From NCBI GenBank assembly GCA_934130975.1, contig CAKOYU010000019.1, positions 1 to 24,163 of the forward strand: 24,163 nucleotides of DNA, given 5' to 3'. How positions within the stretch are numbered: position 1 is the first letter of the stretch; each line of letters begins with the position of its first letter. The notes beneath the pieces were generated by a model. That model was not told the DNA's origin. It saw only the letters and a program-made list of their open reading frames with translations, and searched no databases. Position numbers and translations under genes: made by a program. This stretch comes from an uncultured Clostridia bacterium. Lineage in GTDB: Bacteria; Bacillota; Clostridia; TANB77; CAG-508. Below, piece by piece: positions 14,294 through 21,083 of the stretch.

Positions 14294-15697
14294 TTACCTC
14301 CTGTATGAGTTTATTTTAAATTGGTTTTTGTTATCAAATTTTATACTTATTAATTTAGTATAATTGTCTTTACTTGGTTTATTATATTCTTCTATTGTTA
14401 GGCTTGCTTTATATTTTTCTAATGTTTCGAATGTGTTCATAAATCCCATTCCGGTACCACCTTCTTCTGCATGTGTTGTACTTGGTTTCTTTCCTAAGTT
14501 GTCTAATGTTTCTGGCTCAAATTCTGCTCCAGTATCATAAATATTTATACTATAAATAGAGTCTATCTTTCCAAGCTTGACCATTATTGTTCTGTTTATA
14601 TTGTCTGTGTGGTTTATAGCAATAATTGCATTTTTAATGTGGTCTGCTAATAATATTTCTAATTCTTCTTTTGATACTGCATTATTAGTCATTTGATGAA
14701 TATTTCCTTCTATTTTTAATATGAACTCTATCTTGTTTTTATTACATTCTGATTGCATGTATTTTAAAATGTCGTCTATTTCTGTTATTCCTGTTTTGTC
14801 TAATTCTATATTCTCTTTTTCTTTATATATTTCTTGTGCTATTTTTTCTAGTCTTGCTTTGACTTCTCCTGCTTGTTCTTTACTTATTTCTGTTTGCATC
14901 ATTATTTGTTGTATTTTGTATTCTAGTGATTTTTGCTGGTGTATTAGTGAATGACTTCTTTTTTTGAATGTTAGGTTTTCTTTTTCTAGTTCTTCTATTT
15001 CTTTGTTTTTGCTGTTTAATTCTGTCTTGGTTTCTTCTAATTCTTTTATTAACATTTTTTGCTTGTAGTATAGGTTTAGGGATTTTTTGATTGTGATGAA
15101 CATGATGATGGCTGAAAATACTATATTTACCGCTGTTGTACTAATCATATCATAAGTACTTTTAGTCATGTCTACTGCTAAAAATAATATTACTACACTT
15201 ATGCTTAATACAATTATGTCCATATACTCATTATTTTCTTTTTTCTTTAAAAATGATATCCCATATCTAAATCTCTTTATTTTAAATATTCCAAATAAAA
15301 ATATAATTTGTAATATTGACATTATCACTAAATCAACATAATCGTTTACAATTCCTATTGTCTTCTCTATAAAAAAGCATGTTATTATTACTAATAATTC
15401 TATTGCATAATTAATACTTAAAGAAACAATTGTTGTCAATATGCTATTAACTAAATTTTCATCTGAAAAAACTGTACTTATTGATATTACTATAATAATA
15501 GTAATTATCAGATAATTCATTTGATATTTTACTATTCCTAAAAACACTCCTACTATAACTATAAGTATATTAGCTTTTAAATCAAATCTTATTTTTTGGT
15601 TAGTAATTTTATAATTTCCATAATACGTAAGTAAAAGTAATTCTACTGTTTTTATAATAATTGAGCTAATAGTAGCATAATCAAGATTAAATTGCAT
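14294..15697 (-). CDS. GHKL-family sensor histidine kinase (AgrC-like), no response regulator nearby
   Basis: 467 residues. Six to seven membrane helices lie in the first 205 residues, then a coiled coil (about 208-247), an H-box region KKRSHSLIHQ (H249 or H253), and a GHKL ATPase with N-box DHIKNAI (N356), DTGAEFE (D388) and GGTGMGF (413-419). This layout is that of AgrC/ComD kinases, which sense secreted peptides. No response regulator, AgrB or classical AgrD is in the window. GGTGG lies about seven bases before the ATG. The gene has its own promoter and is preceded on the same strand by a separately terminated 15-codon peptide gene; a Nudix gene follows in the operon. Confidence 0.88.
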   Translation of the reverse strand: MQFNLDYATISSIIIKTVELLLLTYYGNYKITNQKIRFDLKANILIVIVGVFLGIVKYQMNYLIITIIIVISISTVFSDENLVNSILTTIVSLSINYAIELLVIITCFFIEKTIGIVNDYVDLVIMSILQIIFLFGIFKIKRFRYGISFLKKKENNEYMDIIVLSISVVILFLAVDMTKSTYDMISTTAVNIVFSAIIMFITIKKSLNLYYKQKMLIKELEETKTELNSKNKEIEELEKENLTFKKRSHSLIHQQKSLEYKIQQIMMQTEISKEQAGEVKARLEKIAQEIYKEKENIELDKTGITEIDDILKYMQSECNKNKIEFILKIEGNIHQMTNNAVSKEELEILLADHIKNAIIAINHTDNINRTIMVKLGKIDSIYSINIYDTGAEFEPETLDNLGKKPSTTHAEEGGTGMGFMNTFETLEKYKASLTIEEYNKPSKDNYTKLISIKFDNKNQFKINSYRR

Positions 15698-15721
15698 ATT
15701 TCCACCTTTTCCTTTTTAGAA

Positions 15722-15750
15722 ATTATATATAAAAATTCATATTTCTTCAA
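15722..15750 (-). promoter_or_regulatory. Promoter of the sensor kinase/Nudix operon
   Basis: On the minus strand, TTGAAG (15745-15750) and a perfect TATAAT (15722-15727) have 17-base spacing, 25 bases before the kinase start and just downstream of the peptide gene's terminator. Confidence 0.65.
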
Positions 15751-15759
15751 TACTTTGTC

Positions 15760-15792
15760 AAAAAAAATGAAGTACCAATATAGTACTTCATT
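15760..15792 (-). terminator. Terminator between the small peptide gene and the kinase
   Basis: The arms AATGAAGTAC (15766-15775) and GTACTTCATT (15783-15792) pair perfectly over 10 bp with a 7-base loop. On the minus strand they are followed by a run of eight T (complement of 15760-15767). This makes the upstream peptide gene a separate short transcript. Confidence 0.85.
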
Positions 15793-15810
15793 CTTATTAT
15801 TCTTATTTAA

Positions 15811-15858
15811 TTAAAACCATTTTTTTATAAATCTACCTAATTCTTCCCACCAGCTCAT
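15811..15858 (-). CDS. 15-residue tryptophan-rich amphipathic peptide
   Basis: The reading frame gives MSWWEELGRFIKKWF and a stop. The ATG has AAGGTGGTGG about five bases upstream, and a strong terminator starts 19 bases after the stop, so the gene has the signals of a real, very short message. Residues W3, W4, L7, F10, I11, W14 and F15 fall on one face of a helix and E5, E6, R9, K12 and K13 on the other. That is the layout of phenol-soluble-modulin, delta-toxin or type I toxin peptides, or of a linear signal. There is no cysteine, so it is not an AgrD-type thiolactone precursor. The frame is open upstream for about 37 codons but has no good start there. It is next to an AgrC-like kinase. The function is unknown. 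Confidence 0.55.
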   Translation of the reverse strand: MSWWEELGRFIKKWF

Positions 15859-16171
15859 ACTTTCCACCACCTTTTCATCATTTGTGCTCGTTCCAACTTG
15901 CACATTTAAAATACCATTGAAAATCTTGGAATAAGCGAGATTCGGTGATAAAAATATCTTGCATTTTTCGACAATTTATGACAAAAAATAATCAAAAAAA
16001 ATAGATATTGTAACCAAAAAAATTATCACAATATCTTACTATTTATATTTTTTTGCAAATCAGTTCTTCATTTTTTCCCATCAAAAACCATATATTACTA
16101 TTTTGTTTTACCATTAATTTGTTTCAAATATACTATAAAATAATAAAAAAAGAAGAAAGGGGAGTTTTATT
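15859..16171. other. Divergent intergenic region between peptide gene and XRE gene
   Basis: 313 bases without a gene. It holds the peptide's ribosome binding site, a TGTCGAA heptamer on the minus strand (15967-15973) that equals the core of a Spo0A box, and an inverted repeat AGATATTGT/ACAATATCT (16003-16011 with 16028-16036) with a 16-base loop. The repeat is followed on the minus strand by ATTTTTTTTG, so it may act as a terminator in that direction. A weak TATACT (16129-16134) with TTTACC 16 bases upstream could serve the XRE gene. No convincing promoter for the peptide gene was found. Confidence 0.5.
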
Positions 16172-16534
16172 ATGGGAAGAAAAAAGTCAAATGTAGCAAT
16201 TGAAGTAGAGAGAAAAGAACAATACGAAAGAGGCCAACGAATCAAAAAAATTAGAGAAGAAGAGTTGAAAATGAATAAAACTCAGCTTGCTAGAGAAATC
16301 GGAACATCAAGTCAATTCTTAGGTTTTGTTGAAGATGGAAAAGGCAATCTTGTTTATTATAGTTTAAGAAAACTTCGTGAAGTAAGTGGTCATTCTGCAG
16401 ACTATATTTTGTTTGGACTTGATGATACTTGTATAAATAAAACTAAAAAATTATTAAAAGACTATTCAGAAGAAGATATTATAGAATCTTTAAATATTGT
16501 AGAAAGTTTAACATCTCTTATTAAGAAAAAATAA
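16172..16534 (+). CDS. XRE-family helix-turn-helix transcriptional regulator
   Basis: 120 residues. A Cro/C1-type helix-turn-helix lies at about 22-80: RIKKIREEELKMNKTQLARE then IGTSSQFLGFVEDGKGN, which has the TQLAREIGTSSQ recognition helices. A short helical C-terminus (about 85-120) probably dimerises. It lacks the TPR domain of Rgg/PlcR peptide-binding regulators. AAAGGGGAG lies seven bases before the ATG. It is transcribed away from the amphipathic peptide gene and could control it; that is inference from the divergent layout only. Confidence 0.88.
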   Translation: MGRKKSNVAIEVERKEQYERGQRIKKIREEELKMNKTQLAREIGTSSQFLGFVEDGKGNLVYYSLRKLREVSGHSADYILFGLDDTCINKTKKLLKDYSEEDIIESLNIVESLTSLIKKK

Positions 16535-16583
16535 TTTTATAGAAATAAAATTTAATTACATTTAAGAAATTTCATTACTACTT

Positions 16584-16670
16584 AAAAGAGACTTGCATTA
16601 TAAAATGGACCCTCCTTATTAAACTTTTTTGTCTAATAATTTGGGTTCACTTCATTATGAAGTCTCTTTT
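16584..16670 (+). terminator. Long structured terminator or small RNA after the XRE gene
   Basis: The outer arms AAAAGAGACTT (16584-16594) and AAGTCTCTTTT (16660-16670) pair over 11 bp and are followed by TTT. Inside, GGACCC (16607-16612) can pair with GGGTTC (16643-16648), and TTATTA with TAATAA, around a T-rich loop. Between the inner helices is an exposed TCC, giving CCCTCC, complementary to ribosome binding sites. The whole 87-base fold is longer than a plain terminator and may be a small RNA. No clear promoter is directly upstream. Confidence 0.55.
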
Positions 16671-16738
16671 TTTGTATGTTGTTTAAAAAATGAAATTCAA
16701 ATAAAAATTTACGTATATAATATTTTTTTCAAAATGTA

Positions 16739-16767
16739 TTGACATTTTCTAGAAAACTGTATATAAT
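16739..16767 (+). promoter_or_regulatory. Promoter of the initiator tRNA
   Basis: A perfect TTGACA (16739-16744) and a perfect TATAAT (16762-16767) with the optimal 17-base spacing lie 18 bases before the tRNA 5' end. It is the strongest promoter in the window. Confidence 0.9.
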
Positions 16768-16785
16768 ATATAAGTACTCACACAT

Positions 16786-16861
16786 CGCGGGGTGGAGCAG
16801 TTGGCAGCTCGTTGGGCTCATAACCCAAAGGTCGGAGGTTCGAGTCCTCCCCCCGCAACCA
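16786..16861 (+). tRNA. Initiator tRNA-Met(CAT), with encoded CCA
   Basis: 76 bases starting CGCGGGG and ending CCCCGCAACCA. The unpaired C1-A72 and the three G-C pairs next to the anticodon loop (GGG CTCATAA CCC) are the marks of tRNA-fMet. The T-arm has GTTCGAGTC. The gene stands alone with its own promoter and terminator. Confidence 0.96.
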
Positions 16862-16865
16862 ATTC

Positions 16866-16898
16866 AAGCATTTAACTACTTGCAGTTAAATGCTTTTT
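16866..16898 (+). terminator. Terminator of the initiator tRNA
   Basis: A perfect 12-bp stem AAGCATTTAACT (16866-16877) with AGTTAAATGCTT (16884-16895) and a 6-base loop is followed by a T-rich tract. Confidence 0.88.
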
Positions 16899-16916
16899 AT
16901 TTTTTATAGAAATTTA

Positions 16917-16945
16917 TTTACAATTTTATCATTTTATGATATTAA
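16917..16945 (+). promoter_or_regulatory. Possible promoter of the LPxTG protein gene
   Basis: TTTACA (16917-16922), 17 bases, then TATTAA (16940-16945), located between the tRNA terminator and the ribosome binding site at about 16964. Confidence 0.4.
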
Positions 16946-16976
16946 TGATATGAGAATATACAAAGGAGGAAACTTT

Positions 16977-18059
16977 ATGAGAAAGTTAAAATTAATGATT
17001 ATTTTGTCTCTAATATCATTGCTAATTTTCATTCCGCATTCTGCAGTCATTGCTCACAATATTGATTTAGATCCACATTCTTTAATCAGTTTTCCACTTA
17101 CAATAATTGATGGTCAAGGAACTCTAACTATTAGTAAAACTTTATCAAAATACAGTTTATATTATCAAGCAGTAGAAATGTCTGATGAAAACTTTTTAGA
17201 AATTGAACAAATAACTAATAGCGGAAACGACGAATTAAAGAAAATAAAAACAGAACAAAGTCTTTTAGACTCAAATTGTAATAGTCTAAGAAATTCTTTG
17301 GAGTCTGCTCAAGAAGCTTACAATATAAAATTGGCATCTGCTGAAGATGATGATGAATTAGAATCTTTAAAGACTTCATACGAATCAGCTAAATCAAAAT
17401 ATAATGATAAAGTTGCTGAATTTAATGCAAAAACTGTAGAATACAATAACAAAGTTAATGAAATAAATAATAAAGTTAATGAATTAACTCCATCTTATCT
17501 TGAAGATAATTGGACTCAATCAGAAAACAAAAATTTTGCTATTGATTTGTCAACTTTTAATGGACAAAAACATTTTGCATTATGGGTAAAATTAGTTAAC
17601 TCTAATGGACAAATAACATATGATGAGCAAACTTATACTGCTACAGGTGTAAAATCAGCAGAAGTTTCAATAACTGCTTTAAGTCTTGATAAATCATCTT
17701 CATATGTTGAAGAAGGTAATACATTTACTTTAACAGCTACTATAACACCTAATGATGCTACTAACCAAAATCTTATTTGGGTAAGCGATAATGAAGATGT
17801 TGCTATTGTAGACAATGGTAATGTAACCGGAAAAGCTGAAGGAACAGCAATTATAACAGTTTCTACTGAAGATGGAAAATACTCTGATTCATGTAATGTA
17901 ACAGTAACAAAAAAATCAACAATAACAGAAAATGTTAATGACCCTACTGTTTCACCAACAGAATTACCTAACACTGGGAAATCATTTCTTTTAATAATCG
18001 GTATTATTCTAGTAACATGTATTAGTATTTTTACTTATAAAAATACTTTATATCAATAA
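16977..18059 (+). CDS. LPxTG-anchored surface protein with coiled coil and Big_2 domain
   Basis: 360 residues. There is a signal peptide (basic RKLK, hydrophobic 6-20, likely cut after A26 in AVIA-HN). A domain of unknown type is followed by a Lys/Asn/Glu-rich coiled coil (about 85-170). A bacterial Ig-like Big_2 domain (about 229-311: SLDKSSSYVEEGNTFTLTAT...ITVSTEDGKYSDSCNVTV) comes next. The sorting signal is LPNTG at 330-334, then a membrane helix (337-352) and a short tail with one lysine. Sortase would link it to the cell wall. No sortase gene is in the window. The ATG was chosen because AAAGGAGG is seven bases upstream; an earlier in-frame ATG at 16890 has no such site. Adhesion or wall-structure roles are possible but not shown. 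Confidence 0.88.
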   Translation: MRKLKLMIILSLISLLIFIPHSAVIAHNIDLDPHSLISFPLTIIDGQGTLTISKTLSKYSLYYQAVEMSDENFLEIEQITNSGNDELKKIKTEQSLLDSNCNSLRNSLESAQEAYNIKLASAEDDDELESLKTSYESAKSKYNDKVAEFNAKTVEYNNKVNEINNKVNELTPSYLEDNWTQSENKNFAIDLSTFNGQKHFALWVKLVNSNGQITYDEQTYTATGVKSAEVSITALSLDKSSSYVEEGNTFTLTATITPNDATNQNLIWVSDNEDVAIVDNGNVTGKAEGTAIITVSTEDGKYSDSCNVTVTKKSTITENVNDPTVSPTELPNTGKSFLLIIGIILVTCISIFTYKNTLYQ

Positions 18060-18068
18060 TTCTATATC

Positions 18069-18114
18069 AAAAGTTGGATAAGAAAATTTTATAAGTTTTT
18101 CTTATCCAACTTTT
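18069..18114. terminator. Bidirectional terminator between the LPxTG gene and the Nudix-methyltransferase gene
   Basis: A perfect 18-bp stem (18069-18086 with 18097-18114) has a 10-base loop, with T-runs available on both strands. It serves convergent genes. Confidence 0.88.
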
Positions 18115-18134
18115 TGTAATAAATTATTTTTATT

Positions 18135-19235
18135 TTAAATATTATTTTTTCTTGCAATTACAATAAACAAATGCCAATGTTTCATTTTTTTCAGACCAGT
18201 AACTCCATCCTTTTCAACTTCTTTAAATTTAATAATTTTAAAATCCTCAAATAATTTTTTCACTTCATTTTCATTAAAAAATTTCATCTTAGATTTGCTA
18301 TTCGCCCAAGCATCATTTACTCCCAAAAAATTTCCTATAAAATATCCATTTTGTTCTATACTACTATTAATTTTATTCCAAAACTCTTTAAAATCTTCTT
18401 TTTTGCAAAAAGAAAGACTATAATTAGCAACAATTAAATTACATTTTTCTAATTTTATCTCTTCAAATATCTGCTTTTGAAATTTAAATTTAGCTAATTG
18501 TTCCTGATTTAATCTTTTAGAAATTCTATCTTCCACATCCTCTTTATCAATTGCAGTTACTTCCCATCCTTTGTTTATTAAATATACTGTATCATTTCCT
18601 GCGCCACAGCCTATGTCTATTGCTTTTTGCGGAACACATTCATAATTTTCCAAAAAATATTTTAAATTTGGTGTAGGATTATCTGACTTTGTATTATTAT
18701 AATATTCTTCTGCATTTTTTTGACGTAACTTTTTTAATGCTAACTCATATTCTTCTTTTCCAAAATCTATTGTTGGCACAATTTCATGATTTTTATACAT
18801 CTGCATAAATTGCTCTATTGTAACCCATTTAGCCTCAGTAGCTTCGCCATCTGGAAATGTTATTTCATCTATATTAATGTCTCTTTGAAATAACCATAAA
18901 TCTTTAAAATCCGGCACTTTCTTGTCTCTCTTCACCTCTTTTAAAAATATTGCTTCTTCTTTTGAGAATTCAATTCCAAGTTCTTCTTTCAATTCACGCA
19001 AGATTCCATCTTGGTTATTTTCTCCTGCCAATATCGAACCACTATTACATTCCCATAGTCCACCATATTTTTTAAACTCAGCTCTTTTACTTATCAATAT
19101 TTCTTTCTTATTATTTAAAATCACTCCTGTTACTACAATGTGATATTCTCCATCTTTAAATTGATAAACATCTCTTTCTGCAGTTCTTCCTGTTTTCTTT
19201 CTATTAATATCATATATATCCCAAAGTTCTCCCAT
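18135..19235 (-). CDS. Nudix hydrolase fused to a SAM-dependent methyltransferase
   Basis: 366 residues in one open frame. Residues 1-170 are a Nudix domain close to the one at 13751, with the box intact at about 66-88 (G66, E72, RELKEELG). Residues 195-366 are a class I methyltransferase: motif I is AIDIGCGAGNDT at 205-216, followed by VTAID with the ribose-binding acidic residue at 230, and VANYSLSF as motif IV. It resembles TehB-like small methyltransferases. The joint activity is unknown; one idea is a coupled detoxification or tailoring reaction. The ATG has AGGAGG close by, and the gene starts nine bases after the upstream Nudix stop, so they form an operon. Confidence 0.87.
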   Translation of the reverse strand: MGELWDIYDINRKKTGRTAERDVYQFKDGEYHIVVTGVILNNKKEILISKRAEFKKYGGLWECNSGSILAGENNQDGILRELKEELGIEFSKEEAIFLKEVKRDKKVPDFKDLWLFQRDINIDEITFPDGEATEAKWVTIEQFMQMYKNHEIVPTIDFGKEEYELALKKLRQKNAEEYYNNTKSDNPTPNLKYFLENYECVPQKAIDIGCGAGNDTVYLINKGWEVTAIDKEDVEDRISKRLNQEQLAKFKFQKQIFEEIKLEKCNLIVANYSLSFCKKEDFKEFWNKINSSIEQNGYFIGNFLGVNDAWANSKSKMKFFNENEVKKLFEDFKIIKFKEVEKDGVTGLKKMKHWHLFIVIARKNNI

Positions 19236-19244
19236 AGATTCCTC

Positions 19245-19718
19245 CTACTTTAAATCATTATTTGTTCTATGTACAGGAAAAGTTTTTTCTTTTAATATTT
19301 CTTTAGCTATTTGCGGTAATAGTTGATATTCATCAATTTTATCTAACTCTAACCATTCATATTGTAGATAATCTTTTCCTTCTAAATTCTTTAATGTGTA
19401 TTCTATCTTTTTGTCTTCTTCATTAACAAATTCACCACGGTGAATAAATAAGATTTCATGATATTTTGAGCCTTTCATTTCAAAGAAATTTTCTACTGTT
19501 GCTACATATCCTGTAACCTCGATTTCTTTTCCTAGTTCTTCCATAACTTCTCTTTTTACAGTCTCTTCTGAACTTTCTCCAATTTCTACTCTTCCACCTA
19601 TTAATGCACAATGGCCTTTATTTATATTTCTGTGTACTAATATCTTTCCATTATGATTAATTACAACTGCCCCCCTGATGTTTAATTTATACTCTCCTAC
19701 ATCTAATGTTAAATCCAT
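19245..19718 (-). CDS. Nudix hydrolase
   Basis: 157 residues. The Nudix box at 42-64 is complete (G42, E48, R56-E57, E60-E61, G63). The N-terminus is different from the other two Nudix genes in the window, so this is not a recent copy. CALIGGRVEIGES resembles ADP-ribose and nucleotide pyrophosphatase-like members, but the substrate cannot be set. AGAAGG lies seven bases before the ATG. It is first in an operon with the Nudix-methyltransferase fusion. Confidence 0.88.
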   Translation of the reverse strand: MDLTLDVGEYKLNIRGAVVINHNGKILVHRNINKGHCALIGGRVEIGESSEETVKREVMEELGKEIEVTGYVATVENFFEMKGSKYHEILFIHRGEFVNEEDKKIEYTLKNLEGKDYLQYEWLELDKIDEYQLLPQIAKEILKEKTFPVHRTNNDLK

Positions 19719-19754
19719 ATCTATACCTTCTTTCTTTTAATATTTCATATACAA

Positions 19755-19786
19755 TTATCCACAATACTTCTTCATATTGTGGATAA
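19755..19786. repeat. Hairpin made of two inverted DnaA-box 9-mers
   Basis: The arms TTATCCACAATA (19755-19766) and TATTGTGGATAA (19775-19786) pair perfectly with an 8-base loop. Each arm holds the consensus DnaA box TTATCCACA, one on each strand. The hairpin lies between the bile-salt-hydrolase-like gene and the Nudix gene. No T-run follows on either strand, so it is a poor terminator. Confidence 0.6.
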
Positions 19787-19793
19787 CATTCCT

Positions 19794-20768
19794 CTAATTT
19801 TGACTTTTTATTTGTTCTTCCTTGATTAGTGGATATCTAATTAATTTATTTATATTCAAATCTTCTTTATGCATATCAACAGCTGTAATTTGATGATTAT
19901 CATATGTTGTATAATAATAAATTCCTTTGCTAGCATTACAACATGATGTATAAATTGTTATTTCGTATTTTCCATCTTCTAGTTGGCAACATCCTCTTTG
20001 TTGATCAACTGAATTTAAAATATGGAAAAATTGACTAACACTTTCGTTTTCGCCTTCTGCAGATACAGAGTTCATCTTTACAAATGATGCTCTAACAAAT
20101 CTAGATTGTGATGATAAGTCTCCTGGAAGTCCTATCGCTCCCATTCCTCTGCTATATTTATTTAGTTCTAAATCTGTTGCAAATTTGTTTTCTGGTGTTT
20201 TGTTTGATAAATTTATATAATTATTTAATGCAAATAATTGTTTATCAAATGTTGGATTATTTGTTAATACTCCTACTGGGTTTTTGTATATTTTTATTCC
20301 TTCTTGTACTGACTCTACTGTGATTGATTCATTTTGGTCTGCTATAATCCAATGTAATTGTGCTAATGGCAATTGTTTGTTAAATGGTGTATTTGTTATA
20401 TTTATTTTTTCTATTAATTTTTTTGCTTCTTTTACAGTTTCACATTGACTTAGTATCCATGGTATGAATTCGAATTGTGCTATGTTGTCTTTTCCTTCAA
20501 TTGGATCATTATAATGTGCATTTCCAACAAAGTTTAGTCCTGCTATTCCAAGCCCTTTTTCATTTATTGCTTCGTAATATAATGGATAGTCTTCTGCCAC
20601 ATATGCCATTCCTATTATTGCATAATGGGTGTTAATTGCTTCTTTTTCGTTAAATTTGAATTGGTAGTTTCTCGGTGTTATTGTTACTTCTTCCATATAT
20701 GAATATTCATAGTCTAATGTCCTTCCAAAATAGAAATCATTTGTTTTATAAGTTACTGCTGTACACAT
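19794..20768 (-). CDS. bsh: Choloylglycine hydrolase family protein, probable bile salt hydrolase
   Basis: 324 residues, Ntn-hydrolase that splits the amide of conjugated bile salts. The start is fixed by C2, the nucleophile exposed after Met removal, and by AGGAGG before the ATG. Other active-site positions: R16 and D19 in GRTLDYE, N79 in GLNFVGNAHY, N170/N171 in VLTNNPTF, and an arginine in SQSRFVRASF (R223 or R226). The segments EGKDNIAQFEFIPWIL and GLNF..N are those of bile salt hydrolases. Penicillin V acylases share the fold, so activity is not certain. There is no signal peptide. It points to an intestinal habitat. It is 75 bases upstream of the Nudix pair. Confidence 0.85.
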   Translation of the reverse strand: MCTAVTYKTNDFYFGRTLDYEYSYMEEVTITPRNYQFKFNEKEAINTHYAIIGMAYVAEDYPLYYEAINEKGLGIAGLNFVGNAHYNDPIEGKDNIAQFEFIPWILSQCETVKEAKKLIEKINITNTPFNKQLPLAQLHWIIADQNESITVESVQEGIKIYKNPVGVLTNNPTFDKQLFALNNYINLSNKTPENKFATDLELNKYSRGMGAIGLPGDLSSQSRFVRASFVKMNSVSAEGENESVSQFFHILNSVDQQRGCCQLEDGKYEITIYTSCCNASKGIYYYTTYDNHQITAVDMHKEDLNINKLIRYPLIKEEQIKSQN

Positions 20769-20794
20769 ATTTTCCCTCCTTTTTATTTCTAAAT

Positions 20795-20803
20795 ATTATA
20801 TCA
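20795..20803 (-). promoter_or_regulatory. Extended -10 promoter of the bile-salt-hydrolase-like gene
   Basis: On the minus strand, TGATATAAT fits the extended -10 form TGnTATAAT, 26 bases upstream of the start codon. No good -35 is visible at 17 bases. Confidence 0.5.
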
Positions 20804-20970
20804 TATTGTTTTCAAAAAATATATTACTTGTTTATATATTATTTTTTCATTTTTCTATATTTTTATATTTTTCAATTGTTTTTTGGCAGTTGTTTTTTAT
20901 AAACTTAAATTGGTTCATTTTTTTATTGCAAAATCGTATTTTTGGGGTTCTCTTTTAGTTTATAAAAAAT

Positions 20971-20987
20971 ACCTTCGGGTTATGAGC
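20971..20987 (-). other. tRNA-Met anticodon-arm fragment, possible attachment-site core
   Basis: On the minus strand, GCTCATAACCCGAAGGT equals the anticodon loop and 3' stem of bacterial tRNA-Met genes. The sequence on both sides does not continue as a tRNA. Such short tRNA pieces are left at the ends of elements whose integrase uses the anticodon loop as crossover site. It differs by one base from the intact tRNA at 16786 and is in the opposite orientation to it. The rest of the 20769-21226 non-coding stretch holds only the bsh promoter and the features listed next. Confidence 0.45.
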
Positions 20988-21083
20988 GAGGTTTGACGCG
21001 TTTTTGTAGTTTTGTGAAAATTAGAGTTTTGTTGGTATTTCAATATTTGCAAGAGTTTTGGTTTGTAGAACATTTGTGTCTTT

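Noticed and set aside
15811..15858. Small peptide as an AgrD-type cyclic autoinducer precursor
   Set aside because: It has no cysteine or serine in a thiolactone position, no N-terminal leader and charged C-terminal tail, and no AgrB in the window.
20971..20987. A second tRNA-Met gene
   Set aside because: Only the anticodon arm matches; no acceptor, D or T arm can be formed from the flanks.
16786..20987. Mobile element bounded by the tRNA-fMet and the tRNA fragment
   Set aside because: The two share sequence but are in opposite orientation, so they cannot be the direct repeats left by integration.
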